In this document: one piece after another, positions 1 through 7,330 of the stretch | Layout: the number at the start of each line of letters is the position of its first letter | Numbering within the stretch: position 1 is the stretch's first letter | Assembly: GCA_947500505.1 (NCBI GenBank) | Contig: CANMSL010000005.1 | Location: forward strand, 186,001-250,000 | Direction: 5' to 3' | DNA from: an uncultured Aquimarina sp. | GTDB taxonomy: Bacteria > Bacteroidota > Bacteroidia > Flavobacteriales > Flavobacteriaceae | DNA: 64,000 nt | The notes under the pieces: generated by a model | What the model was told of the DNA's origin: nothing | The model's database searches: none | The model's input: the letters and a program-made list of their open reading frames with translations, nothing else | Made by a program: the position numbers and the translations under genes

Positions 1-1773
1 CTAGATGAAGACCAGTTTTATTCGGTAAAAATGGAATATGAAGAAAAAAATGAGACCTTTAAGTTAAAACCTTTAACCTATCCCAATTTTAAGGCAAAAT
101 TTAAAAATGCGTTACATAATTTACTGAGTGAAGTTGGTAAAGTACTTTCTGCTAATAGTACCAGTACCTATACTGTCAATGACTTAACAAGTCAAGAAGT
201 AAAAAAAGCAGATAATGAAATTTCTGCCGAATTTGCTAAGATTATTACCTATTTTAATACAGAGGAAGAACGCCCATTGGTTGCCACCATTCGATTAAAA
301 GAGTTTATAAAAGTATACTCCAATGGATTATACCTTCAGAAACTAGAAAATCCTTCTGCTAAAATAACATTCTATGATGGGTTTATAGAAAAAATTCAGG
401 TAAAAGGGAAAATTAGTCAAGAGGAGGTTATCTTTAGTAATAACTATTCCATAGGTATTAGTTCTACCAAAAATATAGAAAAACTGCATAGAGTACTTTT
501 GCACTCCGAGAATCGGTTTAACAAGCTACTACTCATTAATAATTCTGTAAATATAAAAGATGTAATAAACTCATTACCTTCAACTGCACTATCTGGAAAT
601 GATCTGGATAATAAATTTGAGCAAATACTTACTAGATTGTATATACAAGAATATCTAAAAAGTCATAATTATTTAATAAAAAACTATGTAACTCAATTAA
701 AAAATAATTTTGAGAAAAATAAACAAAGTATCTTTTCTTCAACTTTGAAATCACTATTACAAGAAGTAACTGATCAATATCAAAATCGACAAACGGCTAA
801 AGATTATTTCCTGACAATCAATTTAGGTGATGTAATCCAATATGAAAAAGAAATCGATGTAAATGCTAACGACGTAAGCCCTGTAAAACAGCTTATTTTA
901 TTGGATAGTAAAGCTCAGAAAGAAACAAAATTGTATAAGGAAGAATCAACAAGATTATTTGAAGCGGTTGTATATACTGATTTTCTTAGCTTGTTTGATG
1001 AAGAAAATCCTAATGGATTGGTACAAACAGAAGTAAATAAACGATTTAATATTAATACAAGACGTAGCGACATTGTTCCAGAATCATTACCAGGCTTGAT
1101 TCCTCCATTCTTTCCTTTTTTAATTTCGGAAGGCTATGGATTCTTTCAATATTTTGATGCTCAGTTACAGATTTCCAAAATAGAAAAAAATAATAAATTC
1201 TTGTCATCCAGAACTATCCTGATAGAAGATGAAACTGGAATTATGGTTGATTCAGAACCATTTTATGAACCTTTGACAATGTTACAGCATCGAAATTATG
1301 CTATAGGTGGGATGCTTAATATTGTAAATTTCGAAAACCAGAATGCAAAACTACTAATGAATTTTAATGCAGGATTTTTATTTGGTAGAAGTGGTTATAT
1401 TCCTGTTGGAGAAGATCCTACTGCAGAAACGGTCAACACCGAATTTGTGAATAACCTAGAAATACCGATGGAATATAAATTTCACCTATTACCAGAAAAG
1501 AGATTTAGTATTATGCTAAGTGATAGGCTCTCTTGGTTTGAAAATTTGGATGCTGATATACCATTGCGATCAGTTGAAGATCAAAGGGTAACCTCTCAGA
1601 ATCGATGGCTGAATAGTTTTAATATTGATCTAAACCTGGACCTATCTAGTACAGGAAAATTATTCTTGCGATACAGGTTAGTTCATGAATTGGATAACAT
1701 CAATAACAATTTCTCCCAATTACAATTTGGGTATTCTTTTTATTTCTTAAAAAATAACAAGCCTGTTAAATAA
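1..1773 (+). CDS. 3' part of a large unrecognised protein, C-terminus possibly beta-barrel
   Basis: The reading frame is open from the first base of the window, so the gene starts upstream and only its last 590 codons are seen; the first ATG here (position 31) need not be the start. I do not recognise a family. The N-terminal half is charged and rich in Lys, Asn and Glu, with probable helical stretches. The last 200 or so residues alternate polar and aromatic residues and end in a strand-like segment with several Phe and Tyr (FGYSFYFLKNN), as in outer-membrane barrels or envelope-associated proteins. It runs towards the minus-strand type VI cassette with about 140 bp between them. Function unknown. 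Confidence 0.7.
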   Translation, partial: LDEDQFYSVKMEYEEKNETFKLKPLTYPNFKAKFKNALHNLLSEVGKVLSANSTSTYTVNDLTSQEVKKADNEISAEFAKIITYFNTEEERPLVATIRLKEFIKVYSNGLYLQKLENPSAKITFYDGFIEKIQVKGKISQEEVIFSNNYSIGISSTKNIEKLHRVLLHSENRFNKLLLINNSVNIKDVINSLPSTALSGNDLDNKFEQILTRLYIQEYLKSHNYLIKNYVTQLKNNFEKNKQSIFSSTLKSLLQEVTDQYQNRQTAKDYFLTINLGDVIQYEKEIDVNANDVSPVKQLILLDSKAQKETKLYKEESTRLFEAVVYTDFLSLFDEENPNGLVQTEVNKRFNINTRRSDIVPESLPGLIPPFFPFLISEGYGFFQYFDAQLQISKIEKNNKFLSSRTILIEDETGIMVDSEPFYEPLTMLQHRNYAIGGMLNIVNFENQNAKLLMNFNAGFLFGRSGYIPVGEDPTAETVNTEFVNNLEIPMEYKFHLLPEKRFSIMLSDRLSWFENLDADIPLRSVEDQRVTSQNRWLNSFNIDLNLDLSSTGKLFLRYRLVHELDNINNNFSQLQFGYSFYFLKNNKPVK

Positions 1774-1914
1774 ACTAATCACAAAATAGTTCACTAAAAC
1801 AGATTTGAAATACTAAGGTCCGTTTTTTTATTTTTAAAATTTTGGGAATAGCATTAACTATTCAATTGGTAAAATTTATAATAACACCACTAGTGGGCTA
1901 AAATATCACAAATT

Positions 1915-2369
1915 CTATCTAGTACAACTTCTTATTGATTCATAAAAATCCCTGTACTGATCATAAGTAACTAATTCCCCTTTTTTATCTAGGTGAACCT
2001 TACCGTTTTCAGGTAAATCATTAAAAACTATTTTTTTAATTACATAGTCTCTAAACACAAATTCAATATAACTATTATCATTCATCATTGAATCCTTGTA
2101 ATTTATAGAAAAAGCGCCATCAAAATCCCATAAGTATTAACGCAAACGGAATCGTTTACTGTAAGTTTGATTGCCACTAGATCTATCGCAGAAGAATCAT
2201 TGTGAATCACCTTTCCTGAAACAATATCATTACTTAATGGCTTATAATCGTCTTGTATTTCAATCGGGTCTTCAATCTCCTGAATTTCTGGGGGATCAAT
2301 TTTAGTACTAGTTTTACAAGCCGTAATTACTAAAACTATGAATAGTATGTTTACTATTTTGTTCATCAT
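1915..2369 (-). pseudogene. Frameshifted lipoprotein with a carboxypeptidase-regulatory-like segment
   Basis: The intact frame (2103-2369) encodes a lipoprotein signal ending LVITAC (Cys18), a Pro/Glu/Asp-rich linker and the start of a beta-sandwich of the kind found in CarboxypepD_reg-like proteins, then runs into ILMALFL and a stop. One extra G in the CCC run at 2127-2129 (plus strand) restores NTYGDFDGAFSINYKDS and a frame open to a TAG at 1915-1917, giving about 150 residues in total. A single-base deletion in a short homopolymer is the simplest reading; a sequencing error is equally possible. Its ATG overlaps the stop of the preceding gene (TAATG), so it was translationally coupled to the cassette above it. 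Confidence 0.65.
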
Positions 2370-2977
2370 TAATTAGATGAAATTAGTTCTCCATTCTTGT
2401 AAGTTTCTTTAGTAATTCCTTCTGTTAAAGTGTCTTCTATAGTCCAAACACCAGTTTTTTTATCTTTTTTGTATTGACCCTTGATATTGATACCAGAAGT
2501 ATTATCCTGACTTAAATATTCACCAGACTTTAAACCGTTCTTATAATTAATGTTTTCGTGTGTGTCATTTCTACTGATCTCCCAACAACCGTGTTTTTTA
2601 TCATTTTTATAAAATCCTTTTTTTGAAAAAGTATGGTTATCAGACTCAAAATAGTATCCATCTAATACATCGTCCTTGTAATTACCTACAAAACTTAACT
2701 TTAAACCGGCAAACAGATTTTGATAAGTTATCCATTCTCCGTTTTTCTTTCCTTTTTTAAAGCGTTTTATTTCAATTGTGATTGTTTTGCTTTCTTTTGT
2801 ACGAGTAGTGATACTAAAATTACCATTCATTTTCTCAGTAATGCCATTCTTGGTAAATTCAGCATATTCATAACCTGCTAATCGTGTATACTCATAATCT
2901 TCAATATTTTGAGATAACACTACTAGACTATTGAAAGCAATAACTGCAATAACTATATTTTTTAGAAATCTATCCAC
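2369..2977 (-). CDS. Secreted MORN-like / YwqK-family repeat protein
   Basis: After a hydrophobic N-terminus the protein consists of about five short repeats of the type G-x-Y-K-[ND]-x-K-x-G-x-W (for example GKKNGEWITY, GFYKNDKKHGCWEI, GQYKKDKKTGVWTI). This is the pattern of the MORN-variant/YwqK group, often found in or near toxin-antitoxin and secretion cassettes in Bacteroidetes. An ATG exists at 2998, but a GTG at 2977 gives a cleaner signal peptide (MDRFLKNIVIAVIAFNSLVV) and overlaps the stop of the small ORF upstream by 8 nt, so I place the start there. It sits downstream of the Hcp/effector/lipoprotein genes and is probably co-transcribed. An accessory immunity or adaptor role is only a guess from position. 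Confidence 0.7.
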   Translation of the reverse strand: MDRFLKNIVIAVIAFNSLVVLSQNIEDYEYTRLAGYEYAEFTKNGITEKMNGNFSITTRTKESKTITIEIKRFKKGKKNGEWITYQNLFAGLKLSFVGNYKDDVLDGYYFESDNHTFSKKGFYKNDKKHGCWEISRNDTHENINYKNGLKSGEYLSQDNTSGINIKGQYKKDKKTGVWTIEDTLTEGITKETYKNGELISSN

Positions 2978-3089
2978 CGTGATACTGTTTAATTTCATTA
3001 ATCATAATTTCCCATTGCCATTTCCAAAAAGTAATTCCTTCAGAATTCGGATTATAAATGGTTTCTCCTCCAGGAAACTCTATAAACAT
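2970..3089 (-). CDS. Possible small protein of 39 aa in the type VI cassette
   Basis: A short open frame begins 7 nt after the lipoprotein stop and ends by overlapping the proposed GTG start of the MORN-like gene. It starts MFIEFPGGETIYNPNSEGI and contains an aromatic WKWQW patch. The composition looks protein-like rather than random, and it fills what would otherwise be a gap in a run of overlapping genes. It could be a real small protein or the tail of a lost gene. I do not recognise it and see no strong ribosome binding site. Confidence 0.3.
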   Translation of the reverse strand: MFIEFPGGETIYNPNSEGITFWKWQWEIMINEIKQYHGG

Positions 3090-3096
3090 TATGATT

Positions 3097-3654
3097 TTAT
3101 TGATTGATTATATTTCCTTCTAAGTCAATTTGAAAAATTGGAGTATTATGATTAATTACATTGCTTCTTTGATATATTGCGCGAAGTTTTTTTCTTTCTT
3201 CTAAAGAAGGTATTTTTTCTTCTGTAACAATATCATTGCGTTTATTTTCAGGATCAGTTCTGCTTACATTCCATATAGGAAAGCCTCCTTTGGCTACAGC
3301 AAAAAAAGTATCATCAACTTCGAAGACAAGAGGATAAAATGTATCATTAATAAAAATTTTACGATTGGTTAAGGTATGACCTCTATCGTATCCTTTTCTA
3401 AATACATTGATATACACATCAATTGCACCTGTAGAAGTGAACTGAAATGTTACACCTAGTTTTACTTTGTCGGAGAACAAGGTTTTAATTTCGTCATATA
3501 ATGCTTGCTCTGTATCAATAGGTAGTAGAAAAGGGATGAAATTATCTTGTTCACTAATTGATTTATCAGTAATTGTTGATTTGACCGTTTGACAACTCAA
3601 TATTTGTCCTGTTATAACAAACAAAAGAATAAATTGTAAGATATTTTTTTTCAT
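3097..3654 (-). CDS. Lipoprotein, candidate immunity protein of the type VI effector
   Basis: 185 aa with a lipoprotein signal peptide (ILSC, Cys21), so it should be exported and anchored in the envelope facing the periplasm. No family recognised. Its ATG overlaps the TGA of the effector gene (ATGA, 3651-3654), which implies coupled expression. The order Hcp, effector, small exported protein is the usual one for a type VI effector and its cognate immunity protein, and a periplasmic immunity protein fits an effector that acts on the envelope. That role rests on gene order, not on similarity. Confidence 0.7.
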   Translation of the reverse strand: MKKNILQFILLFVITGQILSCQTVKSTITDKSISEQDNFIPFLLPIDTEQALYDEIKTLFSDKVKLGVTFQFTSTGAIDVYINVFRKGYDRGHTLTNRKIFINDTFYPLVFEVDDTFFAVAKGGFPIWNVSRTDPENKRNDIVTEEKIPSLEERKKLRAIYQRSNVINHNTPIFQIDLEGNIINQ

Positions 3655-4457
3655 TTTTTTCGTGGATTTTGACTATAAAAATCTATTGCGTCTTTACCTA
3701 TATTAACGGTCCCTTTACCTGTACCAGCATCTCCTCCTTTAATTTTATGACCTATTGTTAAGGCAAAATCTATTGTTTCATTTCCCATTCCATCTGTTTT
3801 AGCAATATCAGCTTGATTTCCAGGTTCATTTTTATAAGATTCTATTGCATATACATTAAACCTATTGAATTTTGATGTCTCTTGATCTTGCTTAGATGTC
3901 CCCTTTAAATTTTTAGAGTTATTTTTTTGCGTTTTATTGTGTCCGTGTACTTGAGCTATCACCGCATTGCCTTCAGGGCTTTTGTAATAGATGTTTCCGT
4001 TTTTTCCTACTAATGCGTCAGCATTAATTTTTATCTCTCCATCTTCATGCAGTATTGTATGATGATCCTCCTCTGCAGTAATCAAAGCAGGAGAATTTTT
4101 TGGGTTAATCCAATCTCTCTTTAGCACAATATACATTTGAAACTCTGATATTCTAGAATTAGTATCAACCTTTTGGATAATCATTTGTATTTTTTTCTCA
4201 TCAATAGTGACCTCTTGACTAAGCTCCTTAAGTTTTTCAACTGCTTCACTACTATTTATTTTATTAGGAAATTCTTCTAAAATATCTGCATAATCCATAC
4301 TATGTATTATTCTGTATGTATCAGTATTCGGTTTTATTTCCTTAAAACGATGTCCAGTCTGTGAATCAATATAGATATCAATAGCGGTTTGAGTAACCTC
4401 TATACTAGCGGTTTTAGTAATCCCTGCGACTTGTAATTTAAAAGTATTTGTTCCCAT
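3651..4457 (-). CDS. Putative type VI effector with a JAMM-like HxH...SxxD pattern
   Basis: 268 aa, no signal peptide. The first 30 or so residues are beta-rich and may dock to the preceding Hcp. Residues 154-208 read as a strand (GNIYYKSPEGNAVIAQV), His171-Gly-His173, Ser188-Lys-Gln-Asp191, and another strand (NVYAIESYK). The order HxH then SxxD, flanked by strands, resembles JAB/MPN metallopeptidases and the DUF4329 domains found at the C-termini of secreted bacterial toxins; the spacer of 14 residues is longer than usual. The tail is Gly/Lys rich. Its ATG overlaps the hcp stop (TAATG), and its stop overlaps the lipoprotein start. Effector status comes from context; the catalytic assignment is tentative. 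Confidence 0.6.
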   Translation of the reverse strand: MGTNTFKLQVAGITKTASIEVTQTAIDIYIDSQTGHRFKEIKPNTDTYRIIHSMDYADILEEFPNKINSSEAVEKLKELSQEVTIDEKKIQMIIQKVDTNSRISEFQMYIVLKRDWINPKNSPALITAEEDHHTILHEDGEIKINADALVGKNGNIYYKSPEGNAVIAQVHGHNKTQKNNSKNLKGTSKQDQETSKFNRFNVYAIESYKNEPGNQADIAKTDGMGNETIDFALTIGHKIKGGDAGTGKGTVNIGKDAIDFYSQNPRKK

Positions 4458-5146
4458 TAGTTTTGCTGCTTAATTACTTCTAATTCAATTTTTTCAAGGT
4501 TACTACCGATTTCATAATCAGTTAAGGTATCATTTGCCAAAACTTCTCCGTTGTATTTAAAATCTACGGTTTGATCATCTAGATTAATTGTCAATTTCTC
4601 ACCGATTAGATTTCTGGAATCAATATTTAATAGAATGTTTTCACCAACTACCGTCTCTTCAATTCTTTTATTATTGGTATCAGTAATATAATATTCTACC
4701 ACTCTAGGCTCATTATCAGATGCTTCACTCTCGGTTACTGGAGCAAAATTTGGATAAGTAACACGCCAATATTCTGAGAACTCCGCAGTACCTTCTTGTA
4801 CGTCTGCTGAGGTGATAGATAAGCTTAAGGTCATTGGATGTGTACCCTCATTATTGAAATGTTCTAAATAATCAACACAATGGGCATCTATAAAGTTTAG
4901 CGTTCTTCCTCTGCCATTAAGTGCTCTCGGTTCAATTCGAATTTGTAGTTGTTTCGCTAATAACGGATTGATCATCCATTCTAGTAATTCACTGTCTTTT
5001 GTTGACTCTATAACTACAGATAGTCCTGCGAATTGTGGTTTGGAAGAAGGATTTCCATTATAATCACTTTCTTGTCTAAAAGTATACGAAAAATCAAGAA
5101 TATTGATCTCTTTGTCATCAAAGAGTAGTTTGGATGTAAAACTCAT
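4457..5146 (-). CDS. tssD: Type VI secretion tube protein Hcp (TssD, Bacteroidetes type) with C-terminal extension
   Basis: Residues 1-140 match the Bacteroidetes TssD/Hcp family: MSFTSKLLFDDKEINILDF, the S-KPQ-GGL-like strand, an IESTKDSELLEWMI helix, and the VDYLEHF segment followed by PMTLSLSITSADV. Plain Hcp proteins of this group are about 130 residues. Here about 85 further residues (VVEYYITDTNNKRIEETVVG onwards) form a second beta-rich domain of the kind that joins Hcp to cargo. Hcp hexamers stack into the inner tube and carry effectors in their lumen. No other type VI structural genes are in this window, so this is an orphan Hcp/effector cassette served by machinery elsewhere. A TATATTTG -7 box lies 24 nt upstream of the ATG. 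Confidence 0.85.
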   Translation of the reverse strand: MSFTSKLLFDDKEINILDFSYTFRQESDYNGNPSSKPQFAGLSVVIESTKDSELLEWMINPLLAKQLQIRIEPRALNGRGRTLNFIDAHCVDYLEHFNNEGTHPMTLSLSITSADVQEGTAEFSEYWRVTYPNFAPVTESEASDNEPRVVEYYITDTNNKRIEETVVGENILLNIDSRNLIGEKLTINLDDQTVDFKYNGEVLANDTLTDYEIGSNLEKIELEVIKQQN

Positions 5147-5169
5147 ATATGGCTAAGTGTAAAAAAATA

Positions 5170-5177
5170 CAAATATA
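5170..5177 (-). promoter_or_regulatory. Putative -7 box of the hcp operon
   Basis: TATATTTG on the minus strand fits the Bacteroidetes -7 consensus TAnnTTTG and lies 24 nt before the hcp ATG. I do not see a clear -33 TTG at the expected distance. Confidence 0.45.
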
Positions 5178-5374
5178 AAAGGATATCCGTGATGTATGTA
5201 TACGGTAAAACACTTTATTTATTGATTTTAGGAATAAAAAAGATGAAATAGTTAGCTGGGGGAAAAATATTCTTGTAAGAGTTGTTATTAAAATACTTGC
5301 TTTGCCACTAAAATTCATTAATCGATTAAATCAACCCTTTCAGATACCAGAGCGAAGATCAGGTTATAGAACGC

Positions 5375-5563
5375 CAACCGTTGGCGCTATTCTCCTTGGT
5401 GTTCGCTCAGGATACCAGAAGCTTGGCGCTGGCAACTGGTGTCTTGGCGATACCCACCATCAGGTTCGCGTGGGATACTATATGCTTGACGTTAGTAAAC
5501 GGTGTCTTGGTGATCACTGCCATAGTATTCGCTTTAGAGGTCCAATTCTTTGCGACGTATCGC
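5375..5563. repeat. Three imperfect 63-bp tandem units in a GC-rich gene-free stretch
   Basis: Units start near 5375, 5438 and 5501. The clearest match is GGTGTCTTGGCGAT (5438) with GGTGTCTTGGTGAT (5501), exactly 63 bp apart; TTCGC...GGATAC...GCTTG at 5402 and 5465 keeps the same period. A 15-bp palindrome, CGCCAACCGTTGGCG, sits at the left end. Because the period is a multiple of 3, long overlapping frames exist on both strands. On the minus strand the units read as 21-residue repeats (IAKTPVASAKLLVS-like) but are broken by stops. I read this as a decayed repeat gene or a structured element, not as a current gene. Confidence 0.6.
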
Positions 5564-5805
5564 TGTTACTTAGCACTTATCTAAAGACGACGAGTAACTG
5601 ATTTTCATATGCGGTTTTTGGTTTTGTGGTTAACAATAAATTACTATATTCGGGGAAATAATAGCTTACCTCTTTGTTTTCATTGTTTTTACCATCTAGG
5701 TTTTATGCATTACATAATTAATTGTATTTGTTGTATAACAATTGGAATTAAGTAATGATAATATTTTAACACTGTAGAAACAGATGATAACTTTATAAAA
5801 TCGGT

Positions 5806-5813
5806 TAGATTTG
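5806..5813 (+). promoter_or_regulatory. Putative -7 box of the hsdM operon
   Basis: TAGATTTG fits TAnnTTTG and lies 44 nt upstream of the hsdM ATG. No clear -33 element is seen, so this is tentative. Confidence 0.35.
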
Positions 5814-5857
5814 TAATTGATTTACAAGACTAACAATTAGGAATAGAAGTAACATAC

Positions 5858-7330
5858 ATGTTCGAACAAACATTTAGAAATATAGATGATATCCTGTATA
5901 AAGACTCAGGAGCAGATAGCGAATTAGATTATATAGGACAAACCTCTTGGGTACTGTTCTTACGATATTTGGATGAATTAGAAAGAGATAAGGCAGATGA
6001 AGCAGAACTAAAAGGAGAGGAATACGCATATATACTAGATGAGCAATATCGCTGGCCAAATTGGGCAATGCCCAAGGGAGAAGATGGTAAACTAGATCAT
6101 CATATCGCTTTAACAGGACCAGATCTGGTACAATTTGTAGACGGAAAATTATTCCCGTATTTGGCAGGATTTAAACAAAAAGCAGATAATGCCCAAACGA
6201 TAGAGTATAAGATAGGAGAAATCTTTTCTGAACTTAAAAACAAAATCCAGAGTGGATATAACCTTCGGGAGATTCTGGAATATGCAGATGAATTACCGTT
6301 TCGTTCTACCAAGGATAAGCACGAGTTGAGTCACCTCTATGAGACTAAGATCAAGAATATGGGGAATGCCGGGCGTAATGGTGGACAGTATTATACACCA
6401 AGACCGTTGATTAGAGCGATGATCCAGGTGATCGATCCACAAATGGGTGAGAAAGTATATGATGGAGCAGCTGGTTCCTGCGGTTTCTTATGCGAAGCCT
6501 ATGGGTATATGTATGAGCGGATGGATAAGACTACCGATAATCTTAAAACACTGCAAAAAGATACTTTTTATGGTAAAGAAAAAAAGAACCTTGCTTATGT
6601 CATAGGGATTATGAATATGATCCTCCACGGGATCGAGGCGCCTAATATAATTCATATCAATACACTAGGTGAAAACATACGTGATATACAGGAAAAAAAC
6701 CGATATCATGTGATTCTTGCCAATCCACCATTTGGAGGAAAAGAACGTAAAGAAGTACAACAAAACTTTGATATCAAAACGGGTGAAACCGCATTCTTGT
6801 TTATGCAGCATTTTATAAAAAGCCTAAAAACAGGTGGACGTGCAGCGATTGTTATTAAAAATACGGTGCTAAGTAATACTGATAATGCATCGGTAGCATT
6901 ACGAAAGTTGATATTAGAAAGCTGTAATCTGCATACCATACTAGATATGCCATCAGGTACGTTTTTGGGTGCTGGAGTAAAAACAGTAACACTCTTCTTT
7001 ACCAAAGGAGAACCGACCAAAAAGATTTGGTACTACCAACTAGATCCTGGGCGTAATATGGGGAAAACAAATCCATTGAACGACAAGGATATGGAAGAAT
7101 TTGTTAAGTTACAAAAAGATGTCACCCTGAGCTTGTCGAAGGGCGAAACTGAAAAATCCTGGACACTAAGGGTGTCTGAGGTTCTCGAAGACACTTTTGA
7201 TCTTAGTGTAAAGAATCCGAACACTCGGAAAGAAGCTCCATTGCGTGCTCCTTCAGAAATTCTTGCAGAAATGGAAGCTTTAGACACTGAAACAAATGCA
7301 ATTCTGGAATCTATAAAAGAATTGATATGA
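5858..7330 (+). CDS. hsdM: Type I restriction-modification DNA methyltransferase subunit HsdM
   Basis: 490 aa, normal length. An N-terminal helical HsdM domain is followed by an N6-adenine methyltransferase: GGQYYTPR near residue 175, the AdoMet loop DGAAGSCGF near 201 (usually DPAAGSGGF), and the catalytic NPPF near 289. It methylates adenine in the sequence chosen by HsdS and is part of the restriction complex. The ATG of hsdS overlaps its stop (7327-7330). Residues about 422-445 (VTLSLSKGETEKSWTLRVSE) are encoded by two copies of a REP-like core (7127-7141 and 7176-7190), so a repeat has landed in the gene and stayed in frame, adding about five residues to a loop just before the conserved DLSVKNPN segment. 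The catalytic motifs are untouched. Confidence 0.95.
   Translation: MFEQTFRNIDDILYKDSGADSELDYIGQTSWVLFLRYLDELERDKADEAELKGEEYAYILDEQYRWPNWAMPKGEDGKLDHHIALTGPDLVQFVDGKLFPYLAGFKQKADNAQTIEYKIGEIFSELKNKIQSGYNLREILEYADELPFRSTKDKHELSHLYETKIKNMGNAGRNGGQYYTPRPLIRAMIQVIDPQMGEKVYDGAAGSCGFLCEAYGYMYERMDKTTDNLKTLQKDTFYGKEKKNLAYVIGIMNMILHGIEAPNIIHINTLGENIRDIQEKNRYHVILANPPFGGKERKEVQQNFDIKTGETAFLFMQHFIKSLKTGGRAAIVIKNTVLSNTDNASVALRKLILESCNLHTILDMPSGTFLGAGVKTVTLFFTKGEPTKKIWYYQLDPGRNMGKTNPLNDKDMEEFVKLQKDVTLSLSKGETEKSWTLRVSEVLEDTFDLSVKNPNTRKEAPLRAPSEILAEMEALDTETNAILESIKELI
7121..7196 (+). repeat. REP-like core repeats inside hsdM
   Basis: CTGAGCTTGTCGAAG at 7127-7141 and CTGAGGTTCTCGAAG at 7176-7190 differ at two of 15 positions and are 49 bp apart. 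Similar cores are common as intergenic repeats in Bacteroidetes, and related sequence occurs in this window near 18.5, 22.0, 22.9 and 25.7 kb. Confidence 0.65.

Larger units (their letters stand above)
5147..5857. other. Intergenic region between the type VI cassette and the restriction operon
   Basis: About 710 bp without a convincing gene. It holds the hcp promoter at its left end, the 63-bp repeats in the middle, and the hsdM promoter region at its right end. The middle 250 bp is clearly richer in G+C than both flanks, which suggests separate origin. Confidence 0.6.

Noticed and set aside
5375..5563. Could the repeats be a CRISPR array?
   Set aside because: Units are 63 bp, diverged throughout, with no short constant repeat and unique spacers, and no cas gene is present.
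5302..5601. Overlapping plus-strand ORFs of 99 and 67 codons
   Set aside because: They follow from the 63-bp repeats, whose length is a multiple of three. There is no start context, the frames overlap each other, and the composition is not like neighbouring proteins.
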